A stretch of DNA of 64,000 nt from Sambucus nigra (GCA_949130495.1 OX422218.1:37255651-37319650); one strand, 5' to 3'. Positions 11,844 through 24,479 are shown, counted from the first letter of the stretch. A program made the numbers and translations. The notes: generated by a model not told the origin, from the sequence alone.

Positions 11844-14800
11844 ATGCCTCCACGACGTGCACGACGAGTTCCCAGGAATGCTACGCCCGAACCACAGCCC
11901 GCTCCAGTTCAGGGCATGTTGAACGCCGCTGAGGTTGCTGCTATAGTAGCCCAAGCGGTAAATGCCGCGATTGCCGTGATTCAGCAGGCACCACCGCAGG
12001 CGCCGGCTGCCGCGCCAGTACAGGTTAATGCATTCCCGTCTGCTTGGGAGCGTGTACGTGACGCTTTTCAGAAAGCGCATCCACCAGAGTTTGCTGGAAG
12101 CTCAGATGTGGTTATCTCGAGCCAATGGAGGAAGGACATGCAGAGGCATTTGAGGATGCATGAGTGCACTGATGTTCAGAAACAGGTGCTAGCTACTTTC
12201 AAGCTAGTTGGATCTGCGCTACAGTGGTGGGAGTCTATTACCACTGCGGAGGAGAGGGATACCCTCACGATTCAGGAGTTCTGGGTGCGGTTCGACCGCA
12301 AGTATTTTCCGTCCGCAGTTCATACAGAGATGAGGAGGAAGCTGATGAGTTTGAAGCAGGAGGGCAAGACAGTGGCCGAGTATGAGGCCGAGTTCACTAA
12401 CTTGTTGAATATCGTTCCAGACGAGATTCCAACAGAGAAGAAGAAGATAGAGAAGTTCACCGACGGGTTGAATTGGAGAATCCGGCAGCATCTGCTTGGG
12501 AACCTATCGTTGGCCACGTATTCTGATGTGGTTAACGCTGCATTACTACACTGCCAGGACCACCGTTTTCATATGGCCGAGGGCAAGCGGTCAGGGGAGT
12601 CTAGCCATCAGGGCAGGACTGGAGGACATGGTGCCAGCGGGGCACAAACCGGTCAGGGGCAGAGACAGACTGAGCAGGGTACCCAGCAGGGGGACAATAA
12701 GAGGTTCCGATCAGGGAACTACAGGCAGGGACAGGGAGGTTCCCGCCAGGGCCATCAGGGTCCAAACGGCCAGCAGGGCCAGCAGGGGCAGAATGGGCAG
12801 CAGTTCCATCAGGGCCAGCAGGGCCAAGGGAGGAATGGTAACGGCCACCAGGGCCGGGGACAGCAGGGGCAGAGGGGAGGAAACTTCCCAGGGAAGTGCT
12901 TTACTTGTGGCAAGACTGGCCATAAGAAGCAGGATTGTCCTGATAGGGGCAGGGCCCCACAGCAGCAGCAGCAGGGTGCTCGCCAGGAGCCACAGAGACC
13001 TATGTTTCTCGCCGCTCTTCCCGCACCGCCACAGATGGCAGCATTGCCACCCATTCCAGCAGTCCCAGCTCAACAGGGGCAACTACAGTATGGACGTGTC
13101 TACAACGTTCACCAGGCTGCAGTTCCACAGGCACCGCCCGCAATCGAGGGTACGTTTCCTATCCATGGCACTATGGGTCGGGTGTTATTTGATACGGGTG
13201 CTACACATTGTTTTATAGCTACACACTTCGCGAAAGCTTTAGGATTGTTAGCTACGGCAGAGAGCACAGTGACGTGTGTCGACTCACCAGTAGGGAGTGG
13301 GTCACTTATTTTCTTTATATGCCGGGGAGTCGGGGTAGAGGTTGGTGGTTTGGTATTGCCTGCGGACATGTTAGTGTTAGACATGCATGTTCACGATGTG
13401 ATCATCGGGATGGATTGGCTCGTAGCATATAGGGCCATGATTGATTGCTTCAGCGGGAGCATTGTTTTTGCCATTCCGGGGCAGGAGATGTTTATAGTGG
13501 CGATGCCTCGCCCAGAGGGAGGATCGACCGCTCATCTGTATTACATAGAGGAGGATACCTCTAAGGAGGTTGTGATTCCTTTAGATTCGATCCCGGTTGT
13601 CAGGGAGTATTCGGATGTGTTTCAGGAGATACCAGGCTTACCACCCAGTCGAGAGATAGACTTCGTTATTGATCTGCTACCGGGTACGAGACCTATAGCA
13701 CGTGCACCGTACCGTATGGCTCCAGCTGAGATGCGAGAGTTACGGGATCAGATAGAGCAGCTGTTAGGGCAGGGCTTTATTCGCAGGAGTACCTCACCTT
13801 GGGGCGCTCCAGTTTTGTTTGTGAAGAAGAGGGATGGTTCACTGAGATTGTGCGTGGACTACCGAGAGTTGAATAAGGTCACGATACGGAATAAGTATCC
13901 GTTGCCTCGAATCGATGACTTATTCGACCAGTTGAGAGGAGCTTCTTTCTTCTCGAAGATTGACTTGAGGTCGGGATACCATCAGTTGCGTATCAGGGAG
14001 GAGGATGTCTCGAAGACTGCGTTCTTGTCGAGATATGGTTCTTATGAGTTTCGGGTTATGCCTTTCGGCTTGACCAACGCTCCAGCAGTGTTTATGGACT
14101 TGATAAATAGGGTGTTCAGAGATTTCCTAGATCAATTTGTCATTGTCTTCATTGATGACATTCTGGTTTACTCTCAGACAGAGGAGGAGCACGCCGAGCA
14201 TTTGAGGATGGTTTTGCAGACACTTCGTCAGAACGAGCTGTATGCAAAATATGAGAAGTGCGGGTTTTGGCTGAAGGAAGTCCAGTTCTTGCGTCACATT
14301 ATTTCCGACCAGGGAATATCTGTCGATCCGGGGAAGGTGTCAGCGGTGAGGGAGTGGGGACAGCCCACGACACCAACGGAGATTCGTAGTTTCTTGGGTT
14401 TAGCAGGATACTACAGGAGGTTTATTCGGGGTTTCTCAGAGATAGCAGGTCCTTTGACACATCTTACTCGTAAGGGTGTGCCATATATCTGGAGTGATGC
14501 CTGTCAGTTGGCATTCGATGAGTTGAAGGACAAATTGACCTCAGCACCTGTGTTAGCATTGCCGAGACCGGGAGTTGAGTATTTGGTTTACACCGATGCG
14601 TCTTTGCAAGGACTTGGAGGTGTTTTGCAGCAGGAGAGACAGGCCATAGCTTATGCTTCCCGTAAGCTTAAGCCTCATGAGAAGAATTACCCCACGCATG
14701 ATTTGGAATTGGCAGCAGTAGTATTTGCCTTACGGATTTGGAGGCACTATCTTTTGGGGGAGAAGTTTCAGCTATTCACGGACCACAAGTCACTACAGTA

Positions 14801-15293
14801 TCTGTTCACGCAGAAGGAATTAAATATGCGGCAGCGTAGGTGGCTTGAATTTGTGAAAGACTACCAGTTCGACATTCAGTACCACCCGGGTAAGGCTAAC
14901 GTGGTAGCAGACGCGTTGAGCCGCAGGCCAGCAGATGAGGTGGCAGAGGTGTGGAAAGCGAAGTGGAAGGAATTGGGACACCAGGATGCAGTGGCCCGAT
15001 CTTTCATGGCTGTGATGACCGTTACACCGCAGATTGTCACGAAGGTTGTACGGGCACAGGCAAATGATTCGTTCTGTCAGGAGCAGATAGTTCGATTACT
15101 CGCTGAGGGAGCTGAATCCTATACCGTTAGCTCAGACGGGGGATTACGCTTCAATGGGAGATTGGTAGTTCCGGAAGGAGAGGAACTGCGACACGATGTG
15201 ATGGCAGAGTCGCACGGCTCACGGTTCGCGGTACATCCCGGAGGGGAAAAAATGTACCAAGATATGAGACGGCAGTATTGGTGGAAGGTATGA
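11844..15293 (+). pseudogene. gag-pol, first part: gag, protease, reverse transcriptase, RNase H, start of integrase
   Basis: The start is the ATG at 11844 (MPPRRARR), just after the leader; the same frame is open slightly upstream but without an ATG. By approximate residue: capsid-type gag 60-260; Gln/Gly-rich linker 260-350; CCHC zinc knuckle [14 protein letters not shown] near 352; aspartic protease DTG near 449; reverse transcriptase about 600-800 with the catalytic FIDD near 768; RNase H with YTDAS near 915 and the [12 protein letters not shown] and [10 protein letters not shown] blocks; and the beginning of the integrase HHCC zinc finger near 1120. The frame ends at TGA 15291-15293, where one base has been lost compared with the expected WWK-G-M run; the next frame continues directly. 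The stretch is more GC-rich than its surroundings, as usual for gypsy coding DNA. Confidence 0.93.
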
Positions 15294-15997
15294 AGAGAGA
15301 TATCGCAGAGTTTGTCTCGAAATGCGCCACTTGTCAGCTTGTAAAAGTGGATCATCAGAGACCAACAGGATTGCTACAGCCATTGGAGGTTCCGGTGTGG
15401 ATGTGGGAGAGCATATCCATGGACTTTATCACGGGGTTGCCTACGTCGCAGAGGGGTCACGACTCCGTTTGGGTAATTGTGGACAGATTGTCCAAGGTCG
15501 CTCACTTTTTACCCGTTAGGACTGATTACACTGCGGGTCAGTATGCCCAACTCTTCATTTCAGAGATTGTGAGACTTCACGGTGTGCCCCTAAATATCGT
15601 GTCTGACAGAGACAAGATATTTGTTTCGAGGTTTTGGGAGAGTTTCCAGGAGGCCATGGGCACGGAATTGCGGTTGAGTACGGCTTATCATCCGCAGACT
15701 GATGGGCAGACCGAGCGCACCAATCAGATGTTGGAAGACATGCTACGCATGTGTATTATTGACTTCGGGGGTGGATGGGAGCAGTACCTTCCACTGGTGG
15801 AGTTTGCTTACAACAACTCCTATCAGTTCACGATTGGCATGGCTCCGTTTGAGGCATTGTACGGTAGGCCTTGTCGTTCCCCAGCATGTTGGTTGGAAGT
15901 GGGGGACAACAAACTACTTGGGCCGGAAGTAATTCAGGATACTTCGGCAAGGATTGAGTTGATTCGGAGTCGCATTCGGGTAGCTCAAGACAGGTAG
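15294..15997 (+). pseudogene. gag-pol, second part: integrase catalytic core (shifted frame)
   Basis: It continues the polyprotein one frame over. The rest of the HHCC finger (CATC near 15322) is followed by the DDE core: the first Asp in MDFITG (about 15420), the second in VSDRDKIF (about 15603), and the Glu in GQTERTN (about 15714). It ends at TAG 15995-15997 in AQDR-stop-KSYADA, where related elements have a sense codon, most simply CAG changed to TAG. Integrase inserts the element DNA into the host genome; this copy is broken on both sides of the core. Confidence 0.9.
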
Positions 15998-16477
15998 AAG
16001 AGTTATGCTGATGCGAAGAGATTTTTCAGGGAGTTCCAAGTGGGGGACCAAGTTTTGCTCAGGGTTTCTCCGATGAAGGGGATTATGCGATTCGGGAAGA
16101 AGGGGAAGTTGGCACCGAGGTATGTGGGGCCGTTTCCTATTATTGAGCGGATCGGACCGGTTGCGTATAGACTCGGGTTACCGGAGCATTTGCATCGGAT
16201 TCACGACGTGTTCCATATTTCCTCGCTGAGGAAATACCTTAGGGATGATTTGGCTCATTCTCACATTGCTGTGGAGGACATCGATCTCCAGCCGGATAGC
16301 TCTTATGAGGAGGGGCCAATTGCTATTTTGGACCGAAGCGAGAGGAAACTGCGGTCAAAGATAGTCCCGATAGTACGTGTTCAGTGGCGACATCACAATG
16401 TCGAGGAGTCCACATGGGAGCGCGAGGATGAGATGCGCGAACGTTATCCAGAGCTGTTTTTAGCAGGTACTTTCTAG
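15998..16477 (+). pseudogene. gag-pol, third part: integrase C-terminus with chromodomain-like module
   Basis: It is in frame with the previous part, past the nonsense codon. It contains the chromovirus GPF.I...GPVAYRL...[10 protein letters not shown] block, then a chromodomain-like end ([25 protein letters not shown]). In chromoviruses this end is thought to guide integration to particular chromatin. It stops at 16475-16477, shortly before the polypurine tract. Confidence 0.88.
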
Positions 16478-16507
16478 TTTCGAATTTCGGGATGAAATTC
16501 AGTTATT

Positions 16508-16517
16508 AGGGGGGGAG
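16508..16517 (+). promoter_or_regulatory. Polypurine tract of gypsy element
   Basis: AGGGGGGGAG lies two bases before the 3' LTR, where plus-strand DNA synthesis is primed. Confidence 0.9.
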
Positions 16518-16519
16518 TA

Positions 16520-19500
16520 TGTAATACCCCGTACTTTTGGCTATATTTATTTTTGGGATTAATTAATTAAATGCGTATTAATTGGAAATTAATCCGGGTT
16601 ATAAATACTGATGTGATGCGAATTGGTATTTGATTATGTGCATATATGATTATATATGTATTTGGTATTATAAAATTTGTCGTGGGATTTATATACGGCA
16701 TTTTAGAAATTTTGTTGAGACGCGTGGGACCGCCGCGTCACGGTATAATATTTTGATATTAAAAGTAAATTTAAAATCGATAATCCGTATGGTCATTTTG
16801 AGCGCGCCAACGCGTCCGGAAGGGTCGAGATAGTCAGAAAACACTAGCCGGGGGTATAGTTTGGATCCCGGGGTAATTTTAGACCGTACCGGTAACTTAA
16901 AGGGTATTTTAGTAATTTGGTATTTTTGGGTAATTAAAAGTGACGAAAATTGAGAGTTGTAATCTGATATTGTTGGGTAATTAAAAGTGACGAAAATTGA
17001 GAGTTGTAATCTGATAAGGATTGACCCCAACCAACCCTTATTAACCCAACAAGCTACGGAGGTTTATTGAAATTAGGTTTCATAAGTTTCCCCAAAGCAA
17101 ACCCTAGCCACCATAGCCTTTTGGAGAAGAAAGCTTGGAGAAGGAGAGAGAGAGAGAGATTCTGCATAAATTCTACACCGAATCCACACCAAATTCAGAA
17201 ATCAAACCAAGGCAAGTGACTTTATTTCCATTTAATTACTGAGAATGTCTTTTCCATGTTAGAAATTGAAGAATCTTAATTGTTCTTGAAAGATTAAAAG
17301 AAAACCCGTGAAATTTGAAGTTATTATTGAATGTTGGGATAGGTTTGCATGTAGAAACATTGATGGAAGATTAAATTTCGGAGATTTCATATCTAGGTGA
17401 TGCATTAACGAATTAAAATCTGGGAATTTATGATGAGAAAAAGTTAGGGTTTATGTTCTTGAAGAAAATTGGGAATTAGTGTGGAAATTGTGATTTAATG
17501 ATGTTTAGATGATATCAAACCCTTTAATGATGTTAGTATAGCCCCTTAACATGTTTGAGGATGATTAGAGAACTCAATATATTGTGGGAACGAATTTTAG
17601 AAGAGGTTTGAGGAGTAAAAATGGTGAAAAACGATTTTTGGGAAGTTCTGGGCCGAAACTGGCATCTCGTTAGAAGCAACCCCCAGGTCGTTCGAACGAG
17701 CTCGTTCGAACGAGCTTCTAACGAGTTGACCAGTCGTTATTAACGAGTAGGATTTTCGTTCGATATCTCGTTCGAACGAGATATCGTTAGAAGGGTCAGT
17801 TCGTTCGAACGAACTGGGATCTCGTTCGAACAGCCTCGTTCGAACGAGACTTCTAACGACCTGACAGTCCAAACTCGTTCGAAGCCTCGTTCGAACGAGA
17901 CTTCTAACGAGTTGACAGTTTGACCCTTTTTGGACTGTTTTGACTTTTGGAGTTCCGGGAGATGGTTCAAGGTAGAGTTAGCATCCCTTTGATGATATAG
18001 TGATTGATTTGGGACTTTTGGGTTGCTGGGATGAGTAAAGCATATACGATAATTATATTCAATGAATCATTTGGGTTGAGACGTGAGTGACTACTACGAT
18101 GTGAGGATGAATTATAGCGCGTATAATTATGAACCAGAATAAAATAAGTTGTGATAATTAGTTAGTACGAGAATGCGATATGTACTACGATTATAATACG
18201 GTATTACTAAGATGTGTGATTACTTAGTATTAGTATATGGATTATGTGTATGACATACCTATCATACTTGCTATCACGGGAGGTTTACGTTCGCTTAGGA
18301 CCCTCTAATCCTTGTGTGCCTACGGGGGGGATATAGACTGGTACCTTGATGAACATAGGTCATAGAAAGACTTATTGTGACATTAATAAGTCCGCTGACC
18401 ATGGGAGCGTAGGTATGTGCGTGACCCATGTGATGGTGACTATGTTCGCCTCCACTATTTGTGATTTGTGTTATCTGAACTATTCCTGAGAGATTCGGAA
18501 TATGTGATCCTTATGTACGTGATGTACCGGGATGGATAGCAGAGTATGTGTGCACTACAGCTTAGATTGCGGGGTGCTTGTATCGTATATTTATGATGTG
18601 AATAATATACATTTAATTAATGGGAATCCTCATGTTAATGTTGTAAAAATATTACGGTATTGTTCCGAGATATATTATGAGTTAACTGATAGTTATATCA
18701 ATGGCATATTTAGTAACTGAGTTTACGTTAAACCTCTATTTAATTACGAGCGTTGTTATATTAAATGGAACCAAGTAAAATGGGTAGAACCTTTGGTTGT
18801 CTAGCTAGTTTACATTGTCACTTAGCTAGTGGAAAGGGTAGTTATAGATGGGTACTTACGTTAGGAGTGCACAGTTAGTCGAGAGGTGAAAATTTAATGT
18901 GAGTGCACGTCCTAACATGTACTTTGCATTTAATGTTTTAAATGTTTTTAAAGCACTTGCAGGTTTTTAAAATGATTTCCACTTTCGGGCTCTGACCCAT
19001 TTGCTTTCAAATATATTTTCTTGTAAAACCATTTTAGGTGCCCAGCCACAAGGACACCAAGCATAGGATTCTCATTCAGGTGACGTGTTGTAGCTGGTTG
19101 TGGAAGCTACAGGGATTTGCTCATAGACGCTTCTATCTTTTGGATTCCAGAGTCACTATCTATCAGTTGTAGGGCATGTTGCCCATTCCTATTTAGAGCA
19201 TTTTTACATTTCAGTTTTCAGACTCTAGCATGTATTGCTCAGTATTCAGTTTTAGTTATTTATTTCAGTTTACATATCAGTTGTGGGATTTGTATTGAGG
19301 AGTTTTTCCTCTAGGTTTTATTTACATATTGTGATGGTTATTCTTGTTACTTCAGTATGGTGAATGGTGTTATTTAGTTATTCATTACTCTTGTTGCATG
19401 TTAATCAGATTTAATAAAATTTGGCACTTACTTTTTAAATACTAGGTGGTTAGTAATAATAAAACGTTTTCGACAGTGATGCTATTAACTGAGCCAACTT

Positions 19501-19563
19501 GGCATTTTGAATTAATTTTATAAAGGAGTAGCTACCCGGTGTTTAATTAGTCGGGGTGTCACA
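16520..19563 (+). repeat. 3' LTR of gypsy element
   Basis: It is 3044 bp, from TGTAATACCCCG to GGGGTGTCACA, differing from the 5' LTR at about 14 single bases. The palindrome array is conserved without visible change at 17688-17899. Confidence 0.95.
17688..17899. repeat. Palindrome array, core TCGTTCGAACGA (3' LTR copy)
   Basis: It is the same six palindromes as in the 5' LTR at an offset of 7902 bp, including the 26 bp one at 17761-17786. No substitution was seen in the array, though the LTRs are too similar overall for this to show selection. Confidence 0.94.
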
Positions 19564-19568
19564 CATGA
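19564..19568. repeat. Target site duplication CATGA (right) of gypsy element
   Basis: It matches 8613-8617 exactly. Confidence 0.95.
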
Positions 19569-21114
19569 ATCCCTTAAAATCTCTCCACAAAATTATATTT
19601 TGCCTAATTGTGATGTATACAAGGTTTATTGACTTAAAAGTGGATGAATATATGTTTTGGGCAGAGGGTGATGGATCTAAGCTGGTAGGTGTTGGCGGAG
19701 TTCCATGGGGGCTCTAAGTGTTATAGGAGAGAGACATAATCTGATGCAAAATGGTTGGGGATTGTCTCTAACCCATTATCTCTTCTATATATGCTAAAAA
19801 TCTTTAAAAACCCATCCGCAAAGGTACCCAAAAAGCCCCCCCATGAATTGATTTGCCCTATTAAGAACATTACAACTTAAATGATTCAAGGATCCAGATT
19901 TTGATAGAATTTTTCGAATCTTAAAATTATGATCGTTTTCATCTCGTTTGAACTAGAGTAAGCCTCGTTCGAACGACATCGTGTCCCAATCGAACAGTGT
20001 TCTAACAAGAGTCTACTGGGGCAGGTACACGCGAACATATATTTTTCGTCCTATGGACATTTGAAGAGTTGTTCAAACGATATTTGAATCTCGTTCAAAC
20101 GACTCAACATAATGTCGAACAATCTCAAGCTTTTTTGCACACTAGTTATAAGGACGTTTTAAATCCAATTAATTGCGATGATGCCATGATATTACCAAAT
20201 TTAACCAACTATCTAGCTCACAAGGTCTAAAGCACGATTGGGTCATATCAAGTCACCGAATTATATGGGTACGATCAGAACCACGATAACGGGTTTACAA
20301 TGCAGATCTTTTCGACTGATAATCTCTCTAATTTGTCTTCGTATTCATTTGATCTTCGTCCAAAATTCATTCATGGATTGTAAACAAATATTGTATTTTT
20401 ACACAAATTATTACTATGACCAAATTAATATATTTGTCAACTTTAAAACATTATATAAGCAGGACCGACACTAAACGTCGTGGGACGCGTACGTGTTCTA
20501 TGTCGTAAGACGAGTCGTGGCATATATTTATTTGTTAAAAAAAGACAAATAATGAAGAAGAAATCTAATTTCAAAGTGCCCCATTTATGTATGAAAATTA
20601 TTTATTTTTTGAGATGAGTTTTTAGAGAGTGTGCAACATTCGACTCGGTCAAATTCTTCATTGGTAAGTTGTCCATTGACCCAATTTTTATTGCAGAATA
20701 TAATTGACTTCATATTTTAATTAAATAAAACACAAAAACTCATGATCATGAACAAAATTGTGTACTTGTATTTTATCATCCTGATAGTCCACGAGAATAG
20801 GAGATAATGTAGGTATCTTATTTACTCTTCAATACTCATATGTACATTTATATTCGAAACATCAAAATAATGAATTAAGCCAAATTTGTCAAAAGCTTTG
20901 AACATTATTATTAAGATCACCTAAAGATAAGCACCAAACTCATTGATATGATTTCTTACATAAATTTACTTCTCTCTTAGTGATCCAGTCTTGCATTTTT
21001 TCACTCCACAAAGCATTAAATAAAATTAAAAGAAAATATGGACTTAAAGTGAATCTTAACTTTTATTCACCGACCCATTGAAGAAAAAAAACAATGCTTA
21101 GAAGCAAATACATT
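19569..21114. other. Non-coding flank of unit A between gypsy and BAHD
   Basis: No gene is supported. It holds the decayed palindrome cluster at 19942-20107 and is collinear with 47190-48736 in unit B. Confidence 0.5.
19942..20107. repeat. Cluster of decayed TTCGAA-type palindromes in flanking DNA, unit A
   Basis: Five related words occur within 165 bp: TCGTTTGAAC, TCGTTCGAACGA (intact core, near 19965-19976), ATCGAACAGTGTTCTAAC, TTGTTCAAACGA and TCGTTCAAACGA. The text between them does not resemble the gypsy LTR. The same cluster is in unit B at 47567-47734, so it is older than the gypsy insertion about 400 bp away. Confidence 0.6.
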
Positions 21115-22925
21115 TTAAATGAGTGTATTCATGTGATGAACAAATGCTTCAAGATGGGGCTTCTTAACACACCACGTCATCAATCGAATACCTTTATTGG
21201 GCCAAGGCCGTGAGACCATAAGCAGAGTAGGTGCTATGGTGGTGTCGCCTTGTATGGGAAACACATAGTCCGGAGGGCCCTGTCCGTAATCAACTTGGTT
21301 TAAACCTAGATGCCCCCAGTCGGCTATAAACAATGACGAGTAACCCACTGAGGGAGCCCACTGGTCCGCTGTAAGCTCACCCTTAACCCATTTTTGAAAT
21401 TCACTTCCTAGTTTACCCTTGGCATCTTGAATCATTTTTACCACATCAACAATTGATGAACTCGTTAGCATTTCGCTTGAGGCCGTTACGGTCATTGGGA
21501 AATGACAGTTACCATAAAAGCCCTTAGGCAGTGGTGGTATTTCTATCGAAATTAACTGCGCGTGCCCGGTTAGCCCATGCGCTGCCAGTTATAATATCGA
21601 AGGTCGAACATGTTTTATCTGTTAACTGAGAGAATTTTTTCTTGAAGTGGTCAATGTGATCTAGGGAGAATTCTATATTGGTTCGATCCATCTGATAATC
21701 AGGGATGGGTGGCCGTTGTGTGGTGATCTATGGCAGAGATTGTTGTCGCAACATCGGTTTTAAAAAGTCTATATTCCACACTGGTGTGACACTGGGCTGG
21801 TTGAGTCCTCTAGCCATCTCACCAACAGCATTTAGGAATTGTGCTGCCCCTGAACCATCACATATACTATGGCAACATATGAGTCCCATGACAAATCCAT
21901 CACATGTAGATTGTGTAACCTGAAACACAATTAACAAAAATTGTTTTGTGACTTTTGACCTTATTTTCCCTATGCCTGATGATTATTAATTATGTAACAA
22001 CTGAGAAGGAGTAAATATCGCCGAATAATTACATTATAATTTAGTTTTATAACATCACACGTGACAATATGTATACGCCACGTTATATATTTCCTTATAT
22101 TTTTCTCTGAAGATTATTTTCACCCAGACTCTTTTGAATTAATTTTTTAACACTTTTTATGAAGAACATTCTTTTTTGAAAAAGGGCTTTGTGAGAAAAA
22201 TATATAATTCACGTAGTCTTGATAGAATTTACCAGATTTTTAATTAATATTTAAGTGGCAGGATGCAATGTTAAACTTCTAAAAAAATTACACGTCTTTA
22301 TAAAATATTGGGATAATTTTGAATCCGTCCATGCGACGGTTCTCATCCTATAATGAACTAATGATACACATGCATGCGAAAATTGAATGACACCAACCGT
22401 ATGATAAATGACATGGAACAAGTCCGGATAGCGAACACATGACAAACTTAATATTTCTCGAACGCATGACAAACTTAATGTTTCACAACCAAATATTGCA
22501 TAGCGAATCACTTGTCTTTACAATAATTTTTGACGCAAACACAATACAACTCCAACTTAGGTATTGTGAACTAGCACTTACCTGCATTAGTACTATGGGA
22601 TCGTTGAAATAACCCACATCTTCAAGTCAGCAATCAGCATATGCATCCACAAACCAAGCCCCTTCACCGCTACACTCAATTTTTAGCTCACCATCAACCT
22701 CCTGAAACCTCCCGGCCATAGGATAGTAAGGAACCAATGCCTTAGCCAAAGCTTCATGTAAAACGTTTGCTGCATTGGGTAGATGCCTAAACACATGAAT
22801 CGTTCTAACCATGCTTCTTAAACCAGGTAACCTATCAAGGAACGATAAGTCAAGAATGCATGCAGGGGTTGACCCATAAGGTGGAACAATCCCTTCGTTT
22901 GATCTTATCACACTAAAATCTTTAT
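21115..22925 (-). pseudogene. BAHD acyltransferase pseudogene, copy A
   Basis: BAHD enzymes transfer acyl groups from CoA thioesters to plant metabolites in the cytosol. Exon 1 is about 22925-22582 and exon 2 is 21919-21115, with a 662 bp intron that still has GT (after CAG) and AG (before GTTACACAA). Exon 2 carries the HxxxD motif as HSICD and the DFGWG-position motif as DYGQG. Lesions relative to copy B: the start codon region is lost (about 49 bp missing beyond 22925); TCA changed to TGA at 22627-22629; a 66 bp in-frame deletion at 22602, between GGATC direct repeats seen in B; CAG changed to TAG at 21728-21730; and a 47 bp frameshifting deletion near 21537. It is dead. The clade and substrate cannot be fixed. 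Confidence 0.9.
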
Positions 22926-22928
22926 ATA

Positions 22929-22936
22929 TTATTCAT
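22929..22936. other. Empty site of hAT-like element in unit A
   Basis: TTATTCAT here corresponds to the CTATTCAT duplicated on both sides of the hAT-like element at 54016-54440 in unit B, in otherwise matching flanks. Confidence 0.8.
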
Positions 22937-22959
22937 GCTAGGTAGTTCTTATGTACAAA

Positions 22960-24479
22960 ATGAGATTGATAAGGAATATTGAGGTGTATGGTGACGTTGT
23001 GGCAAAGTAAGATGGAGTTAATCGTGAAAAGTAATTGTATTTGTGATTTTTTTGTTGTAGAAATCTTCAATTAGTGTTCGAAAGATTAGCAGATATTTAG
23101 GAATATTTTAAAATTGAGTTAGTGAATTGATGTCACTATTGGTTAATTTGATAATCAAATATTTAATTCCATGTACATGAATATTTTTCATGTTAATCTG
23201 TTATTTGGAGAAAATAACCTCTACTACTATGTAAAATATGAGTGTTATGATTAACATATTATGTATATTTTAATAAATTAAAAATAACTATTCTCTTTTG
23301 ATGTATAGATTGTAAAATACAATATTAATTTTGTAGGTGCCAAATTAACATCTTTCAGTGAGTTGTATATTCTTTTCTTGTTCATGTCATTTGTAAAGTG
23401 CACATCCTATAATCAAATAATATTTTAACCTTTAGTATACAGATAAAATTGTAGGCTTACACTTGTAGGCTTAAAACTCAACTTGACAAGTGGCGCTATC
23501 AATGGAGGCACCATTTTTTAGACTTAAGAACTCAAACAATATTTTCAAAAAGCACAGGTTTCAAATATCGATAGACCAAGTGTTTTTTGCATTTCATAAG
23601 CCGCTCCTTCCTCTTCTTTTCATCACTCCGTTAAAGAGGTAAGCGATCTCCAAAAATACAGGTATGCATGTAATACTTTTCTTTATTTGTATATTTTAAT
23701 CCCTAAGTCTAACCATATTCATTTTTCTTTGATACAATGTGATGTAGATATAAAGTTTTGTTACTTCGTGGTGATGATAAAATATTTAACCAAACTTCTC
23801 TTTCATATGAATGAGGACAAATTATCGAATATAAACACTTTTTTTTTGTTTTTTTTAAATGAAATAGTTTTCATTGAACAAATAAAATAGTTTTTCACGA
23901 AAAAGATTATAGAAGATGATTTTTTGATATTAGAACATTTATTTTTAAAAAAAAGTCAAAAAAACAATTCCCCCCCCCCCCTAAAAACAGTTTCTTCATA
24001 AAACTGTTAAAAAATATGTTTTATTTAAAAAAATGAAATTTTTAAAATTGTTTTGATAAAAATTTGTTACTTATTTTTTTTAAAAGCATGTCATTTCGGG
24101 TTTTGTTTCAGAAATTTATTCACTGAATAATTTTTTTTTTATTTCAGGAAAAATATTTTTATTATATTTTTTCTCTATATTTTAACAATTTTGTTTAAAA
24201 AAAAAAGACCCCGCATCGTGGGGGGGTTTCATGCTAGTACTGGATAACTATTAACATGGTAATATACTTCATTGAGTGGAAATCATCAGACAAATGTTAG
24301 CCATTTAATATTAATATATAATTTTATGGTCAATTACATCTTTCCCGGAACTTGAACCCCCCGAATTCCACCACTTAAACTTTCATTTTCGTAGCAAACT
24401 ATGCATTAGCGGTTAATATTATTGTCGCTGATGTGGCTGGCGACATATGTAAACTTTCCTCGCGAAAACTTATTACAAA
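22960..24479. other. AT-rich non-coding tail of unit A
   Basis: No gene is supported. It has a 12-base C run at 23970-23981, which is 19 bases in unit B, and long T and A runs. It is collinear with 54460-56019. Confidence 0.5.

Larger units (their letters stand above)
8618..19563 (+). mobile_element. Ty3/gypsy chromovirus retrotransposon (Tekay/Del-like), 10.9 kb
   Basis: This is a complete LTR retrotransposon. In order it has: 5' LTR 8618-11661, primer-binding site 11664-11675, gag-pol 11844-16477, polypurine tract 16508-16517, and 3' LTR 16520-19563, with perfect 5 bp target duplications. Domain order is gag, protease, reverse transcriptase, RNase H, integrase, chromodomain-like C-terminus. 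That order, the initiator tRNA-Met primer and the 3 kb LTRs fit the Tekay/Del group of chromoviruses. Two lesions in the integrase region (frameshift near 15285-15293, nonsense codon 15995-15997) suggest it cannot move on its own, though it could move in trans. The two LTRs differ at about 14 positions by eye (about 0.5 %), so it is young. Confidence 0.95.

Noticed and set aside
12496..13218. 240-residue plus-strand frame inside gag
   Set aside because: It overlaps the gag coding frame in another phase; its Arg/Ser-rich content reflects the Gln/Gly-rich linker read out of frame.
21115..22925. BAHD copy A as a working gene with exons as read
   Set aside because: Two stops, a frameshifting deletion and a missing start are visible when compared with unit B.
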